From: Geomonas sp. RF6 | Lineage (GTDB): Bacteria > Desulfobacterota > Desulfuromonadia > Geobacterales > Geobacteraceae | Direction of reading: 5' to 3' | Length of the DNA: 64,000 nucleotides | NCBI RefSeq assembly: GCF_021044625.1 | Contig: NZ_CP087999.1 | Span: forward strand, 3,989,001 to 4,053,000 | Part shown: positions 1 through 7,971 of the stretch, piece by piece | Layout of the letters: each line of letters begins with the position of its first letter | Position numbering within the stretch: the first letter of the stretch is position 1 | Position numbers and translations under genes: made by a program | The notes under the pieces: model-generated | The model's database searches: none | Seen by the model: only the letters and a program-made list of their open reading frames with translations | Told to the model about the DNA's origin: nothing

Positions 1-1164
1 TCCATGTCGGTGTGGTTCCTGCTGTGGCTGATCTATCTCTCCTTCGTCACTGTAGGGCAGACCTTCTACGGCTTCGGCTGGGAGTCGATCCTGCTGGAAA
101 GCGGCTTTCTTGCCATCTTCCTCGGTGACGCCCGCACCGAGCCGCAGGAGATCGTGATCTGGCTCTTCCGATGGGTCCTTTTCCGGATCATGTTCGGGGC
201 CGGGCTCATCAAGCTGCGCGGCGACCCGTGCTGGCGAGATTATTCCTGCCTCTTTTACCACTTCGAAACGCAGCCGATGCCGAACCCCCTGAGCTGGTAT
301 TTCCACTGGCTCCCCAGGCCCCTCCTGAGGGGGGGAGTGCTGTACAACCATTTTGCGGAAGTCGTCGCCCCCTTCTTTTACGTTGCCCCTCAACCCCTTG
401 CCGCCGCTGCCGGGATCTCCGTCCTCATCTTCCAGGGGATACTGATCGTGAGCGGCAATTTCTCCTGGCTCAGCTTTCTCACCCTCGTCATCGCCTTTTC
501 CACCTTCGACGATGGATTCCTCGGCAAGGTGATCCACCTCGTCCCACCGGAGCTCGCCTCGCCCCAGGTTTGGCAGGTCGGGGGTGTGTGGGCGCTCCTG
601 CTCCTGGTCGCCTTTCTGAGCGTGAAGCCGGTAATGAACCTCTTCTCCGGAGAGCAGCTCATGAACGCGAACTTCGACTCCCTGCATCTCGTCAATACCT
701 ACGGGGCATTCGGGAGCATCACGCGCGAGCGCTATGAGATTGTCATCGAAGGTACCGATGACACGGTAACCACCCCACACACTCGCTGGAAGGAGTACGG
801 CTTCAAGGGGAAACCGGGAGACCCCGCGGCGACCCCTGCGCAGATCGCGCCGTACCATCTGCGACTCGACTGGCTCATGTGGTTCGCCGCCATGCCTTCG
901 CCGTATCTCGACCGGTGGTTTATCCGGCTCCTGCAGCGTCTCCTGGAAGGGGATGAGGCCACCCTCTCTCTGCTGAAGGAGAATCCTTTCCCCCATGCTC
1001 CGCCGCGCCAGATCCGGGCGCTCCATTACCGGTACCGCTTCAGCACCCCGCAGGAGAAGAGGCGCACCGGGCTCTTGTGGCAGCGACAACTGGCAAGGAT
1101 CTATTTCCCTGCCGTTTCCCTCACCGATCCCACCTTCCGTTCCATCATGGAGGAGGTGGAGTAG
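1..1164 (+). CDS. lipase maturation factor family protein, 5' end outside window
   Basis: The frame is open from the window edge to a TAG stop; at least 386 residues are present. The N-terminus is probably missing, because the frame stays open upstream of the first Met and the family usually runs well over 400 residues. The visible part has several hydrophobic segments, with a motif around residues 61-77 (GAGLIKLRGDPCW) and an aromatic-rich stretch (YNHFAEVVAPFFY) near 115-127, then a soluble tail with a G-S-I-T-R-E-R-Y-E-I segment typical of LMF1-like (DUF1222) proteins. In animals LMF1 helps lipases fold in the ER; the bacterial role is not established. No lipase gene lies beside it in this window. 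Confidence 0.75.
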   Translation, partial: SMSVWFLLWLIYLSFVTVGQTFYGFGWESILLESGFLAIFLGDARTEPQEIVIWLFRWVLFRIMFGAGLIKLRGDPCWRDYSCLFYHFETQPMPNPLSWYFHWLPRPLLRGGVLYNHFAEVVAPFFYVAPQPLAAAAGISVLIFQGILIVSGNFSWLSFLTLVIAFSTFDDGFLGKVIHLVPPELASPQVWQVGGVWALLLLVAFLSVKPVMNLFSGEQLMNANFDSLHLVNTYGAFGSITRERYEIVIEGTDDTVTTPHTRWKEYGFKGKPGDPAATPAQIAPYHLRLDWLMWFAAMPSPYLDRWFIRLLQRLLEGDEATLSLLKENPFPHAPPRQIRALHYRYRFSTPQEKRRTGLLWQRQLARIYFPAVSLTDPTFRSIMEEVE

Positions 1165-1184
1165 GGGGGCGCGCCGCGCCTTTC

Positions 1185-1212
1185 TTGACATTAGCTGCCG
1201 CTGGGCTATTCC
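1185..1212 (+). promoter_or_regulatory. sigma70-type promoter candidate for the lipoprotein gene
   Basis: A perfect TTGACA at 1185-1190 is followed by a 16-base spacer and TATTCC at 1207-1212. It lies about 45 bases upstream of the chosen lipoprotein start, just after the preceding stop codon. Confidence 0.4.
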
Positions 1213-1257
1213 TTTCTAAGGAATTTCAGGTAGTAGCACATGAAAGGGGGGCACCTT

Positions 1258-1764
1258 ATGCGCAACGGGAAAAGAACAGGAAGACCGCCCCAGCCTGCGG
1301 GATCTGTTGCTCGCATCGTCCTTTACGCGACGTTCATGGCAGCCGCTTTTCTCCTCAGCGCCTGCAGCACCACGAAGGGGGAGGGGGCCCAGCCGGATCT
1401 GCCGGTGCACTATGTCCATCATGATGACCTGGACGTCACCTGGCGGGAGCAGCACGTCGGCACCGAGCTCATCTTCGACGGAGTCTTGCGCAACAACGGT
1501 CGCGTCTTCCTGCAGAATCTGTGCATGACGGTGACTCTCCTCGATGAGGAGGGAACCGTCGTCGACAGCCAGACCTTCGTCGACTTCCCGATGATCGTCC
1601 GCAAGCAAACCTCGATGCCGTTCCGCATGAAGTTTCCCTATCAAAGCTGCAGGCAGGGGGAGCAGGTCATCATCGACTTCACCTACACCCTCGCCAACGC
1701 CGTCGGTCCCCACTACAACGTGAGCCAGAGCATCTGTTCGCTCGACGAATACCACGATAACTGA
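1258..1764 (+). CDS. small predicted outer-membrane or periplasmic lipoprotein
   Basis: 168 residues from the ATG at 1258, chosen over the ATG at 1240 because the run AAAGGGGGG sits 6 bases before it. A basic N-terminus and a hydrophobic segment lead to the lipobox LLSAC, so signal peptidase II cleavage and lipidation at that Cys are expected. The mature part looks like a beta-rich immunoglobulin-type domain (alternating strands such as ELIFDGVLRNNGRVFLQNL), with Cys residues near the middle and close to the end. I do not recognise the family firmly; it resembles small Geobacter lipoproteins of unknown role. It may share a transcript with the epimerase gene 67 bases downstream. Confidence 0.7.
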   Translation: MRNGKRTGRPPQPAGSVARIVLYATFMAAAFLLSACSTTKGEGAQPDLPVHYVHHDDLDVTWREQHVGTELIFDGVLRNNGRVFLQNLCMTVTLLDEEGTVVDSQTFVDFPMIVRKQTSMPFRMKFPYQSCRQGEQVIIDFTYTLANAVGPHYNVSQSICSLDEYHDN

Positions 1765-1831
1765 CCGGCTTTTCGGGAGCCGGCGAGAGAAGCCGGCGCC
1801 CACTCCATCCTTTTCCGCCCGAGGTGCTACC

Positions 1832-2965
1832 ATGAAAGTTTTCCTTGTTGCCGGCGCGCGTCCGAATTTCATGAAGATTGCGCCCATTTACCGCGCTTCA
1901 CTCCGTCACCCCCAAGTTACCTGCAAGATCGTGCACACCGGACAGCACTACGACCACTCCATGTCCCAGGCTTTTTTCGACGACCTGGAGATCCCGGCGC
2001 CTTCCTATTCGCTGGAGGTCGGCTCAGGCTCCCATGCCACCCAGACGGCAAAGATCATGATCGCTTTCGAAGAGGTCTGCAGCGCCGACTCTCCAGACCT
2101 GGTGCTGGTGGTAGGGGATGTGAACTCCACCCTCGCCTGCAGCATCGTGGCGAAGAAGGGAGGAATTGCCGTGGCCCACGTCGAGGCTGGTCTGCGCAGC
2201 TTCGACATGGAGATGCCTGAGGAGATCAACCGCATCGTCGTCGACTCTATTACCGATCACTTTTTCGTGACGGAGGAGAGCGGAGTCGAAAACCTCCTGC
2301 GTGAAGGGAAATCGCCCCAGCGGATCCACTCGGTGGGGCACGTCATGATCGACAACCTGCTGCGCCAGCTCGAGCGCCTCGCGCAGCTCGACGTGACCCG
2401 GCTCCCTGTCTACCCGTTGAAGATGGAGGGGGGGCCGTATCTCTTCCTTACCCTGCACCGCCCCTCCAACGTCGACAGCCGGGAGAGCTTTGCACCGATA
2501 GCGAAAGCGGTGAACGAGCTTGCCGAGCAGAGGACCATCTTCTTCCCGGTGCACCCGCGAACGCGCCAGGCGATCGACTCCTTCGGCATCGCCTTCTCCC
2601 CGCGGGTGAAGCTTCTCTCCCCGCTCGGATACAGCGAGTCGCTCTTTCTCTGGAAGGACGCCGAGGCGGTCCTTACCGACAGCGGCGGGCTGCAGGAGGA
2701 GACCACGGCGCTGCGGGTCCCGTGCGTCACCATTCGTGAGAACACCGAGCGTCCGATAACGGTGGAAATCGGCAGCAACGTCCTCGCCGGTTGCTCCACC
2801 GAAGGGATCATCTCCGGCTATCGCGAAAGCCTGGAAAAGAAGAAGAGGGCACAACTCCCGCCCCTTTGGGACGGCAAGGCCTCGGAGCGGATCTGGCAGA
2901 GACTTCTCGAAGGGGAAGTGCGCCGTCATGAAGCGACCGGGGAAGCGTACGCCGCTCCACTCTGA
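1832..2965 (+). CDS. wecB: UDP-N-acetylglucosamine 2-epimerase (non-hydrolysing)
   Basis: 377 residues, normal for the family. It interconverts UDP-GlcNAc and UDP-ManNAc in the cytoplasm, feeding ManNAc or ManNAcA into surface polysaccharide. Diagnostic motifs are present in order: GARPNFMKIAPI at the start, HTGQHYD, VEAGLRS, PEEINR, TLHRPSNVD, DSGGLQEE and RENTERPITVEIGSN. The start is the ATG at 1832 after a GAGGTG ribosome site. No dedicated glycan cluster follows directly; the rml genes lie 30 kb away. Confidence 0.93.
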   Translation: MKVFLVAGARPNFMKIAPIYRASLRHPQVTCKIVHTGQHYDHSMSQAFFDDLEIPAPSYSLEVGSGSHATQTAKIMIAFEEVCSADSPDLVLVVGDVNSTLACSIVAKKGGIAVAHVEAGLRSFDMEMPEEINRIVVDSITDHFFVTEESGVENLLREGKSPQRIHSVGHVMIDNLLRQLERLAQLDVTRLPVYPLKMEGGPYLFLTLHRPSNVDSRESFAPIAKAVNELAEQRTIFFPVHPRTRQAIDSFGIAFSPRVKLLSPLGYSESLFLWKDAEAVLTDSGGLQEETTALRVPCVTIRENTERPITVEIGSNVLAGCSTEGIISGYRESLEKKKRAQLPPLWDGKASERIWQRLLEGEVRRHEATGEAYAAPL

Positions 2966-3000
2966 GGTCCCCCCGTCTGTCTCCGTTGCATCGAGAAAGC

Positions 3001-3026
3001 CCCTGCCCCGGTCGAGCGGGGCAGGG
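3001..3026 (+). terminator. strong hairpin after wecB, terminator-like
   Basis: A perfect 10-bp GC stem (3001-3010 with 3017-3026) encloses a 6-base loop GTCGAG. No T-run follows, so it may be a Rho-assisted end or a transcript-stabilising hairpin rather than a classic intrinsic terminator. Confidence 0.45.
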
Positions 3027-3120
3027 CCCTCCGTCAGCATCCCCATCACGCTCCCTCACCCCAAACGGCCCATGCTAATGAGCGCCTAAGGCATTTTACT
3101 GATCCAGCGGCAGAATATCC

Positions 3121-3150
3121 TTGATCACAGGGGGAGCAGGAGTGTAAATT
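3121..3150 (+). promoter_or_regulatory. promoter candidate for the chemosensory operon
   Basis: TTGATC at 3121-3126 and TAAATT at 3145-3150 are separated by 18 bases. If it is used, the transcript would begin at or just before the first codon of the cheW gene, which would make that message nearly leaderless; no good ribosome site is visible there. Confidence 0.3.
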
Positions 3151-3168
3151 GTACGCGCTTTGACTGTG

Positions 3169-3657
3169 ATGCCGCTTCCCGTGCCGGAGGATAGAGTTAT
3201 TAGCGCCCCCTCTCTACTCACCTTCTCTCTTGATCAAAACCGTTACGCCCTGCGCCTGGAGAGCGTGCAGCGTGTCGTCCGGGCTGCGGCCGTGACACCG
3301 CTGCCGAAGGCTCCCGCGGTTGTCCTCGGCATTCTCGATCTTCAGGGGACTGTGGCGCCGGTTTTCGACCTCAGGAAGCGCTTTGCCCTGCCGGAGAGGG
3401 AGATCCTGCCGGACGATCAGTTCATCATTGCCCGGGCGGGAGCACGCACCGTCGTTCTCGCGGTCGATGAGGCAACGGAGGTGCTTTGCGGGGAGAATGC
3501 GATCATCCCGCCTGACCAGATCCAGCACGGAACCGGGTACCTCTCCGGCGTCACGAGGACCGCAGCAGGGCTCGTGCTGATACACGATCTGGAGAGCTTT
3601 CTTTCGCTGGAAGAGGAGGCCACCCTGGCGGCGGCCCTCCAGCACTGTGAGGGGTGA
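3169..3657 (+). CDS. cheW: CheW-type coupling protein (WspB position)
   Basis: 162 residues from the ATG at 3169; an in-frame TTG at 3160 is the other option, and neither has a clear Shine-Dalgarno. It is a single CheW domain: FSLDQNRYALRLESVQRVVR, VLGILDLQGTVAPVFDLRKRF and the late glycine-containing VTRTAAGLVLIHDLESFLS. CheW proteins link receptors to CheA in cytoplasmic arrays. It opens the gene run and its stop is 4 bases before the start of the CheR gene, so the two are probably translated together. By order and size it matches WspB of the Pseudomonas Wsp system. Confidence 0.9.
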   Translation: MPLPVPEDRVISAPSLLTFSLDQNRYALRLESVQRVVRAAAVTPLPKAPAVVLGILDLQGTVAPVFDLRKRFALPEREILPDDQFIIARAGARTVVLAVDEATEVLCGENAIIPPDQIQHGTGYLSGVTRTAAGLVLIHDLESFLSLEEEATLAAALQHCEG

Positions 3658-3661
3658 GAAT

Positions 3662-5146
3662 ATGGGTGCCGCAGTCTCGCCAAAGACCCTCACCCTTTTC
3701 AGGCGCTACCTGGTGAAACATACCGGGCTGCACTTCCCCCCTCCGCGCGTGCCGGAGCTTTTGCAGAAGATGGAGCAGGCGGCGCGCGCGTTCGGTTACG
3801 TGGACGTCGAGGGGTGCCTCATCTGGCTCATGTCCTCACCTCTCTCCCGAAATCAGCTCGACATCCTCGCCCCGCTTCTCACCATCGGGGAGACATACTT
3901 CCTGCGCGACGCCGAAAGCTACCGGGTCCTCCAGGAGGAACTCCTCCCGGAACTGCTGGAGGCCCGGCGGCAAGGGGAGAAGAGGCTCACGATCTGGAGC
4001 GCGGGGTGCTCCACCGGAGAGGAGGCGTACAGCATCGCCATCCTCCTGGAGCGGCTCATCCCCGACCTCAAGGAGTGGGACATCAGGCTCTGCGCCACCG
4101 ATCTGAACCGGGAGGCGCTCGAGAAGGCCCAGAGAGGGGTCTACCGCAACTGGTCCTTCCGCAATGCGCCGGCCTGGCTTTTCGATCACCTGGTAAAGCT
4201 CGATGACGGGCGCTACGAGGTGCCTCCGCAGACGAGAAGGCTCGTGGAGTTCACACCCTTCAACCTCGCCACGGACGACTACAGCTCCCTCTTTGCCGAT
4301 GGAACTGTCGATATACTCTTTTGCCGAAACGTCATGCTCTACTTTCATGAGGAGCTCCGGGTCGCGGTGGCGGACCGGCTTTACCGGGTCCTTCGGGATG
4401 GCGGCTCGCTCTTTGTCAGCCCCTCGGAGGTCGACCACCGCATCTTCTCGAAATTTGGCTGCAGACGCTTTTCCGGCGCGCTGGTCTTCACGAAGGGGGA
4501 GAAAGCGGATAACTCCCGGCTCCCCGAGCCTGCGGTGGTGGTCACCCCTTTCGCTTCGGAAGCCGTACCCCCTTCGCCCGCTCCACCTTCCGCACCTGCG
4601 GCGCGCGGTTCCGAACCTGTCGCGGGTAAAACCGATTCCGCACCCGGGAGAACACTGTCAGAAGCCTCGGCCCTTGCCGCACGGGGACGGTACCAGGAGG
4701 CGGTCGATGCCGTGGCGCCGCTGGCCGCGGAGGGCACCGATTCCGGCGCCCTCGAGCTCCTCGCCAGAAGCTACGCGAGCCTCGGCAGAATCGTGGAGGC
4801 CCGACACTACTGCGAGGCGGCGATAGCCGTGGACCGGATGCGGCCGCATACCCACTACCTCCTCTCCATCATCCTGGAGGAGCAGGGGCTCCTGAATGAA
4901 GCCGCGGCGGCCTTGAAGCGGACCCTTTACCTCGACCAGGACTTCCTCGTCGCCCATTTCGCTCTCGGCAAGCTGCACCGGCACCTCGGCAAAGAAGAGG
5001 AGTGCCGGCGGCATTTCGCAAACGCGCTGCATCTTCTGGAGCGGCGCGACCAGCACGAGGTAGTCCCCGAAGCCGCGGGGCTGACGGCGGGGCGCCTGGC
5101 GGAGATGATCCGCGCCGCCCTGGAGGGAAGGAGTGCACATGCCTGA
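3662..5146 (+). CDS. cheR: CheR-type receptor methyltransferase with C-terminal TPRs (WspC-like)
   Basis: 494 residues from the ATG at 3662, preceded by GAGGGGTGAG; the in-frame GTG at 3647 lies inside the preceding gene and is less likely. The CheR N-terminal and SAM-binding domains span about residues 1-280 (IGETYFLRD, WSAGCSTGEEAYS, ILFCRNVMLYF). A Pro/Ala-rich linker follows, then about four TPR-like helix pairs at 330-475. CheR methylates glutamates of the receptor signalling domain using S-adenosylmethionine. A CheR-TPR fusion is characteristic of WspC and FrzF rather than enteric CheR. It overlaps the next cheW gene by 8 bases. Confidence 0.92.
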   Translation: MGAAVSPKTLTLFRRYLVKHTGLHFPPPRVPELLQKMEQAARAFGYVDVEGCLIWLMSSPLSRNQLDILAPLLTIGETYFLRDAESYRVLQEELLPELLEARRQGEKRLTIWSAGCSTGEEAYSIAILLERLIPDLKEWDIRLCATDLNREALEKAQRGVYRNWSFRNAPAWLFDHLVKLDDGRYEVPPQTRRLVEFTPFNLATDDYSSLFADGTVDILFCRNVMLYFHEELRVAVADRLYRVLRDGGSLFVSPSEVDHRIFSKFGCRRFSGALVFTKGEKADNSRLPEPAVVVTPFASEAVPPSPAPPSAPAARGSEPVAGKTDSAPGRTLSEASALAARGRYQEAVDAVAPLAAEGTDSGALELLARSYASLGRIVEARHYCEAAIAVDRMRPHTHYLLSIILEEQGLLNEAAAALKRTLYLDQDFLVAHFALGKLHRHLGKEEECRRHFANALHLLERRDQHEVVPEAAGLTAGRLAEMIRAALEGRSAHA

Positions 5147-5759
5147 AGAGAAAGCCGTGCACGCTGAAGGAAAAATAGACTGGGCATTTGTCCACTCCCG
5201 GCTTCAGGCGTTGAGGAGCGCACTCGATGAGGGGGCAGGACCCCTCCCGGCAGCACGCGAGCTCCTGAAGAGGCGGGCGGCGAAGCTTGCCGAGGTCCCC
5301 GCGCTCGAGGAGGGGGGGGCGCGCGTGACAGCGCTGGAATTCGAGCTCTCCGGTGAGCGGTACGCAGTGGAGACCTCCTTCATCGACGAGACCTTCCCGC
5401 TGAGCGAGTTCACCCCTCTTTTCTGTACCCCTCCGTTTGTCCTCGGCATAACGAACCTGCGTGGCAGGATCGTCTCCATCGTCGACCTGCGGCGTTTTTT
5501 CGAGCTGCCGACGGTGGGGCTTTCCAACCTGAACCGGGTGATCCTCGTGCGGGACGGCGGGATGGAGTTCGGCATGGTCGCCGACACCATCGAGGGGATC
5601 AGGGAGATCCCGGTGAGGGAGTTGCAGGCACCGCTGCCGACCCTTACCGGTGTCCGCGAGGAGTTTCTGACCGGCATCACCGGCGACAGGGTGGCTCTCC
5701 TGAACATTTCGAAGATCCTCGCCGACCCGCGAGTGGTCGTCCAGCAGGATGTGGAGTGA
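5139..5759 (+). CDS. cheW: second CheW-type coupling protein with N-terminal extension (WspD-like)
   Basis: 206 residues from the ATG at 5139; GGAGGGAAGGAG sits just upstream, inside the end of cheR. The first 60 or so residues are a helical extension (HSRLQALRSALDEG, ARELLKRRAAKLAEV) not found in minimal CheW; the CheW domain follows (ALEFELSGERYAVE, VLGITNLRGRIVSIVDLRRFF, ITGDRVALLNISKIL). Two different CheW proteins flanking a CheR-TPR is the Wsp arrangement (WspB-WspC-WspD). The extension may set which array or receptor this copy joins; that is inference. Confidence 0.9.
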   Translation: MPEEKAVHAEGKIDWAFVHSRLQALRSALDEGAGPLPAARELLKRRAAKLAEVPALEEGGARVTALEFELSGERYAVETSFIDETFPLSEFTPLFCTPPFVLGITNLRGRIVSIVDLRRFFELPTVGLSNLNRVILVRDGGMEFGMVADTIEGIREIPVRELQAPLPTLTGVREEFLTGITGDRVALLNISKILADPRVVVQQDVE

Positions 5760-5810
5760 CCAGTCCCAACGTACCATTGCTAACGCTATTACTAGAACCC
5801 GGAGGGGTAG

Positions 5811-7667
5811 ATGCTGAACAACTTCAGGATTAGAACGAGACTGATGGCCGGATTCGGGATTGTGGTCCTCTTTCTCCTCATCGGAGGGGTCATCTCCCTC
5901 AAGAACCAGAAAGAGCTCAGCACCTTCATGGGGGAACTGTACAACCACCCCTTCACCGTGACGAGCGCCATGCGCGATGCGGAGTCCCACATCATACGGA
6001 TCCATCGCAGCATGAAGGACGTGGTGCTCTACGCGGGGGACGCAGCGGAAATGGACCGGGCCATCAGGGCGATCGACGTTTCCGAGAAGGTGGTGTACGA
6101 CGAACTTGCGGTGGCCAAGGAGAAGTTCCTCGGCGACAAGACGAAGATCGACCAGATCCGTGCCCTCATGGATGAATGGAAACCGGTGCGGGCAAAGACT
6201 ATCGGGCTCGTGCAGCAGGGGAAGGTGAAGGAGGCGATCACCTTCCACAGGACCTACGCCCGGCAGATCGTGACGAAGATCGAGACGCTGGTGGGGGAAG
6301 TGCTCCAGTTCGCCCGCAACAAGGCGGAGACCTTCGTGAAACTCTCCACGGAGAGCCAGCAGCGCACCTATCTCGCCACCTCCATCGTATTCGGTATCGC
6401 CATACTGCTGGCGGTCGCCATAGCCCTCTTCATCACCGATTCCATCGTAAAGCCGCTCCAGGTCGCCGTGGATGCAGCTGACCGGCTCGCGGTGGGGGAT
6501 CTCTCGGCGCGTGTCGCGGTGCAGAGCAAGGACGAGACGGGGCAGCTCCTGCGGTCGCTCGGCAGGATGATCGCCTCCCTGCGCAAGATGGGGGAGAACG
6601 CGAACCGCATAGCGAAAGGGGACCTGGAGGTGGAGGTGGTTCCTCATTCCGATCGGGATATCTTCGGGCTCTCCATGCGCAACATGGTGGAGTCGTTGAA
6701 AAGGATGGCGGCGACCGCCGACCGCATCGCCACCGGCGACCTGACGGTGCAGGTCGCTCTTGCCTCGGACCGCGACCGTCTCGGGCATTCCTTTGCCACC
6801 ATGGTAGAGAACCACCGGGCCCTCAACCTGGAGGTGCGCCAGGTCGTGGACATCCTGGCAGCCTCCGCGCGGGAGATCATGTCTACCGTCACCGAGTTCG
6901 CCTCCAGCTCCTCGGAGACGGCCAGCGCCATCAGCGAGACGAACGCGACGGTCCAGGAGGTGCGCCAGACGACCGATCTCGCCTCCCAGAAGTCGAAACA
7001 GGTCTACGAGATATCCCAGCGCTCGGTCAATGTGGCGCACAGCGGGAGGCAGTCGGTGCAGGAGGCTATAGGGGGGATGCACGGCATCCAGGAGCGGATG
7101 GGATTCATCGCCGACCGCATCGTCAACCTGAGCGAGCAGAGCCTCGCCATCGCCGATATCATCGCCACCGTCAACGACCTCGCGGAGCAGAGTAACCTTC
7201 TGGCGGTAAACGCCGCGATCGAGGCGGCAAAGGCCGGAGAGCACGGCAAGGGGTTCGCGGTAGTTGCCCAGGAGGTGAAGAACCTGGCGACCCAGTCGAA
7301 GCAGGCGCTCTCCCAGGTCCGTTCCATCCTCGGCTATATCCAGAAGGCCACCACCGATGCGGTCCTTGCCACGGAGCAGGGGAGCAAGGCGGTGGAGGCC
7401 GGTGTGAAGCAGTCGGGCGAGGCGGGGGAGGCCATCAAGCTCCTTGCCTCCAGCATCGAGGACTCCTCCAACTCCACGCTGCAGATCGTCACCTCCACCC
7501 AGGAGCAGGCGATCGGCATGGACCAGATCGCCATCGCCATCCAGAGCATCAACCAGGCGAGCAACCAGCACGTGGACGGGTCGCGGCAGATCGAGGCGGC
7601 GGCAAGGAACCTTTTCGAGCTGAACCAGAAGCTCCAGCAACTGGTCGGGCGTTACAAGGTGGCATAG
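5811..7667 (+). CDS. methyl-accepting chemotaxis protein with several HAMP units
   Basis: 618 residues. A first membrane helix at about 11-32 and a second at about 191-213 bracket a periplasmic four-helix-bundle sensor (4HB_MCP type). A HAMP domain follows, then two more HAMP-like repeats, each with an N/DRIA(K/T)GDL core, before the long antiparallel coiled coil. The hairpin tip reads EQSNLLAVNAAIEAAKAGEH and GKGFAVVAQEVKNLA, which contacts CheA and CheW. There is no C-terminal pentapeptide for tethering CheR, consistent with a TPR-bearing CheR. It is the only receptor in the operon (WspA position). The ligand cannot be read from sequence. Confidence 0.93.
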   Translation: MLNNFRIRTRLMAGFGIVVLFLLIGGVISLKNQKELSTFMGELYNHPFTVTSAMRDAESHIIRIHRSMKDVVLYAGDAAEMDRAIRAIDVSEKVVYDELAVAKEKFLGDKTKIDQIRALMDEWKPVRAKTIGLVQQGKVKEAITFHRTYARQIVTKIETLVGEVLQFARNKAETFVKLSTESQQRTYLATSIVFGIAILLAVAIALFITDSIVKPLQVAVDAADRLAVGDLSARVAVQSKDETGQLLRSLGRMIASLRKMGENANRIAKGDLEVEVVPHSDRDIFGLSMRNMVESLKRMAATADRIATGDLTVQVALASDRDRLGHSFATMVENHRALNLEVRQVVDILAASAREIMSTVTEFASSSSETASAISETNATVQEVRQTTDLASQKSKQVYEISQRSVNVAHSGRQSVQEAIGGMHGIQERMGFIADRIVNLSEQSLAIADIIATVNDLAEQSNLLAVNAAIEAAKAGEHGKGFAVVAQEVKNLATQSKQALSQVRSILGYIQKATTDAVLATEQGSKAVEAGVKQSGEAGEAIKLLASSIEDSSNSTLQIVTSTQEQAIGMDQIAIAIQSINQASNQHVDGSRQIEAAARNLFELNQKLQQLVGRYKVA

Positions 7668-7971
7668 AAGGGGAGCCGCTCGCACCGGCGAGGGATCGGG
7701 CGAGATCAAGGAAAACGATTTTCCTTTACTAGAACATGAGCTCAAGCGTCCCCTCCCTTTCAAGGGGAGGGACAGGGTGGGGATGGGGTAGAGGTTGGTG
7801 AGGGCGCGCCCCCCATCCCCCTCCTGTCCTCCCCCTTGAAAGGGGAGGGACGCGCTGCCGTCTGCTTCGCCTGAATGTCCGTCTCCGGACTTACACCTCC
7901 GTGAAGGAGGGGCGGGAAGGGGAGGGACGAAAGAAAGCACGGCAGCAGGCGGTTACGGAGTCGGGGGGATA
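7668..7971. repeat. BIME-like palindromic repeat, copy A, filling the MCP-cheA gap
   Basis: The gap holds no gene. Bases 7749-7851 form an imperfect inverted repeat with arms of about 40 bases. Each arm is itself a small hairpin built on CCCTCCC...GGGAGGG and followed by GACAGGGTGGGG. Related copies lie at 52590-52697 and 59991-60103. The element sits inside the operon, between two genes read in the same direction, so it is probably transcribed and would fold strongly in the message. Confidence 0.7.

Noticed and set aside
4869-7940. A 1023-codon open frame on the minus strand
   Set aside because: It is a shadow of cheR, cheW and the MCP gene in GC-rich DNA; the plus-strand frames have clear domains and the minus product is low-complexity Arg/Gly/Leu.
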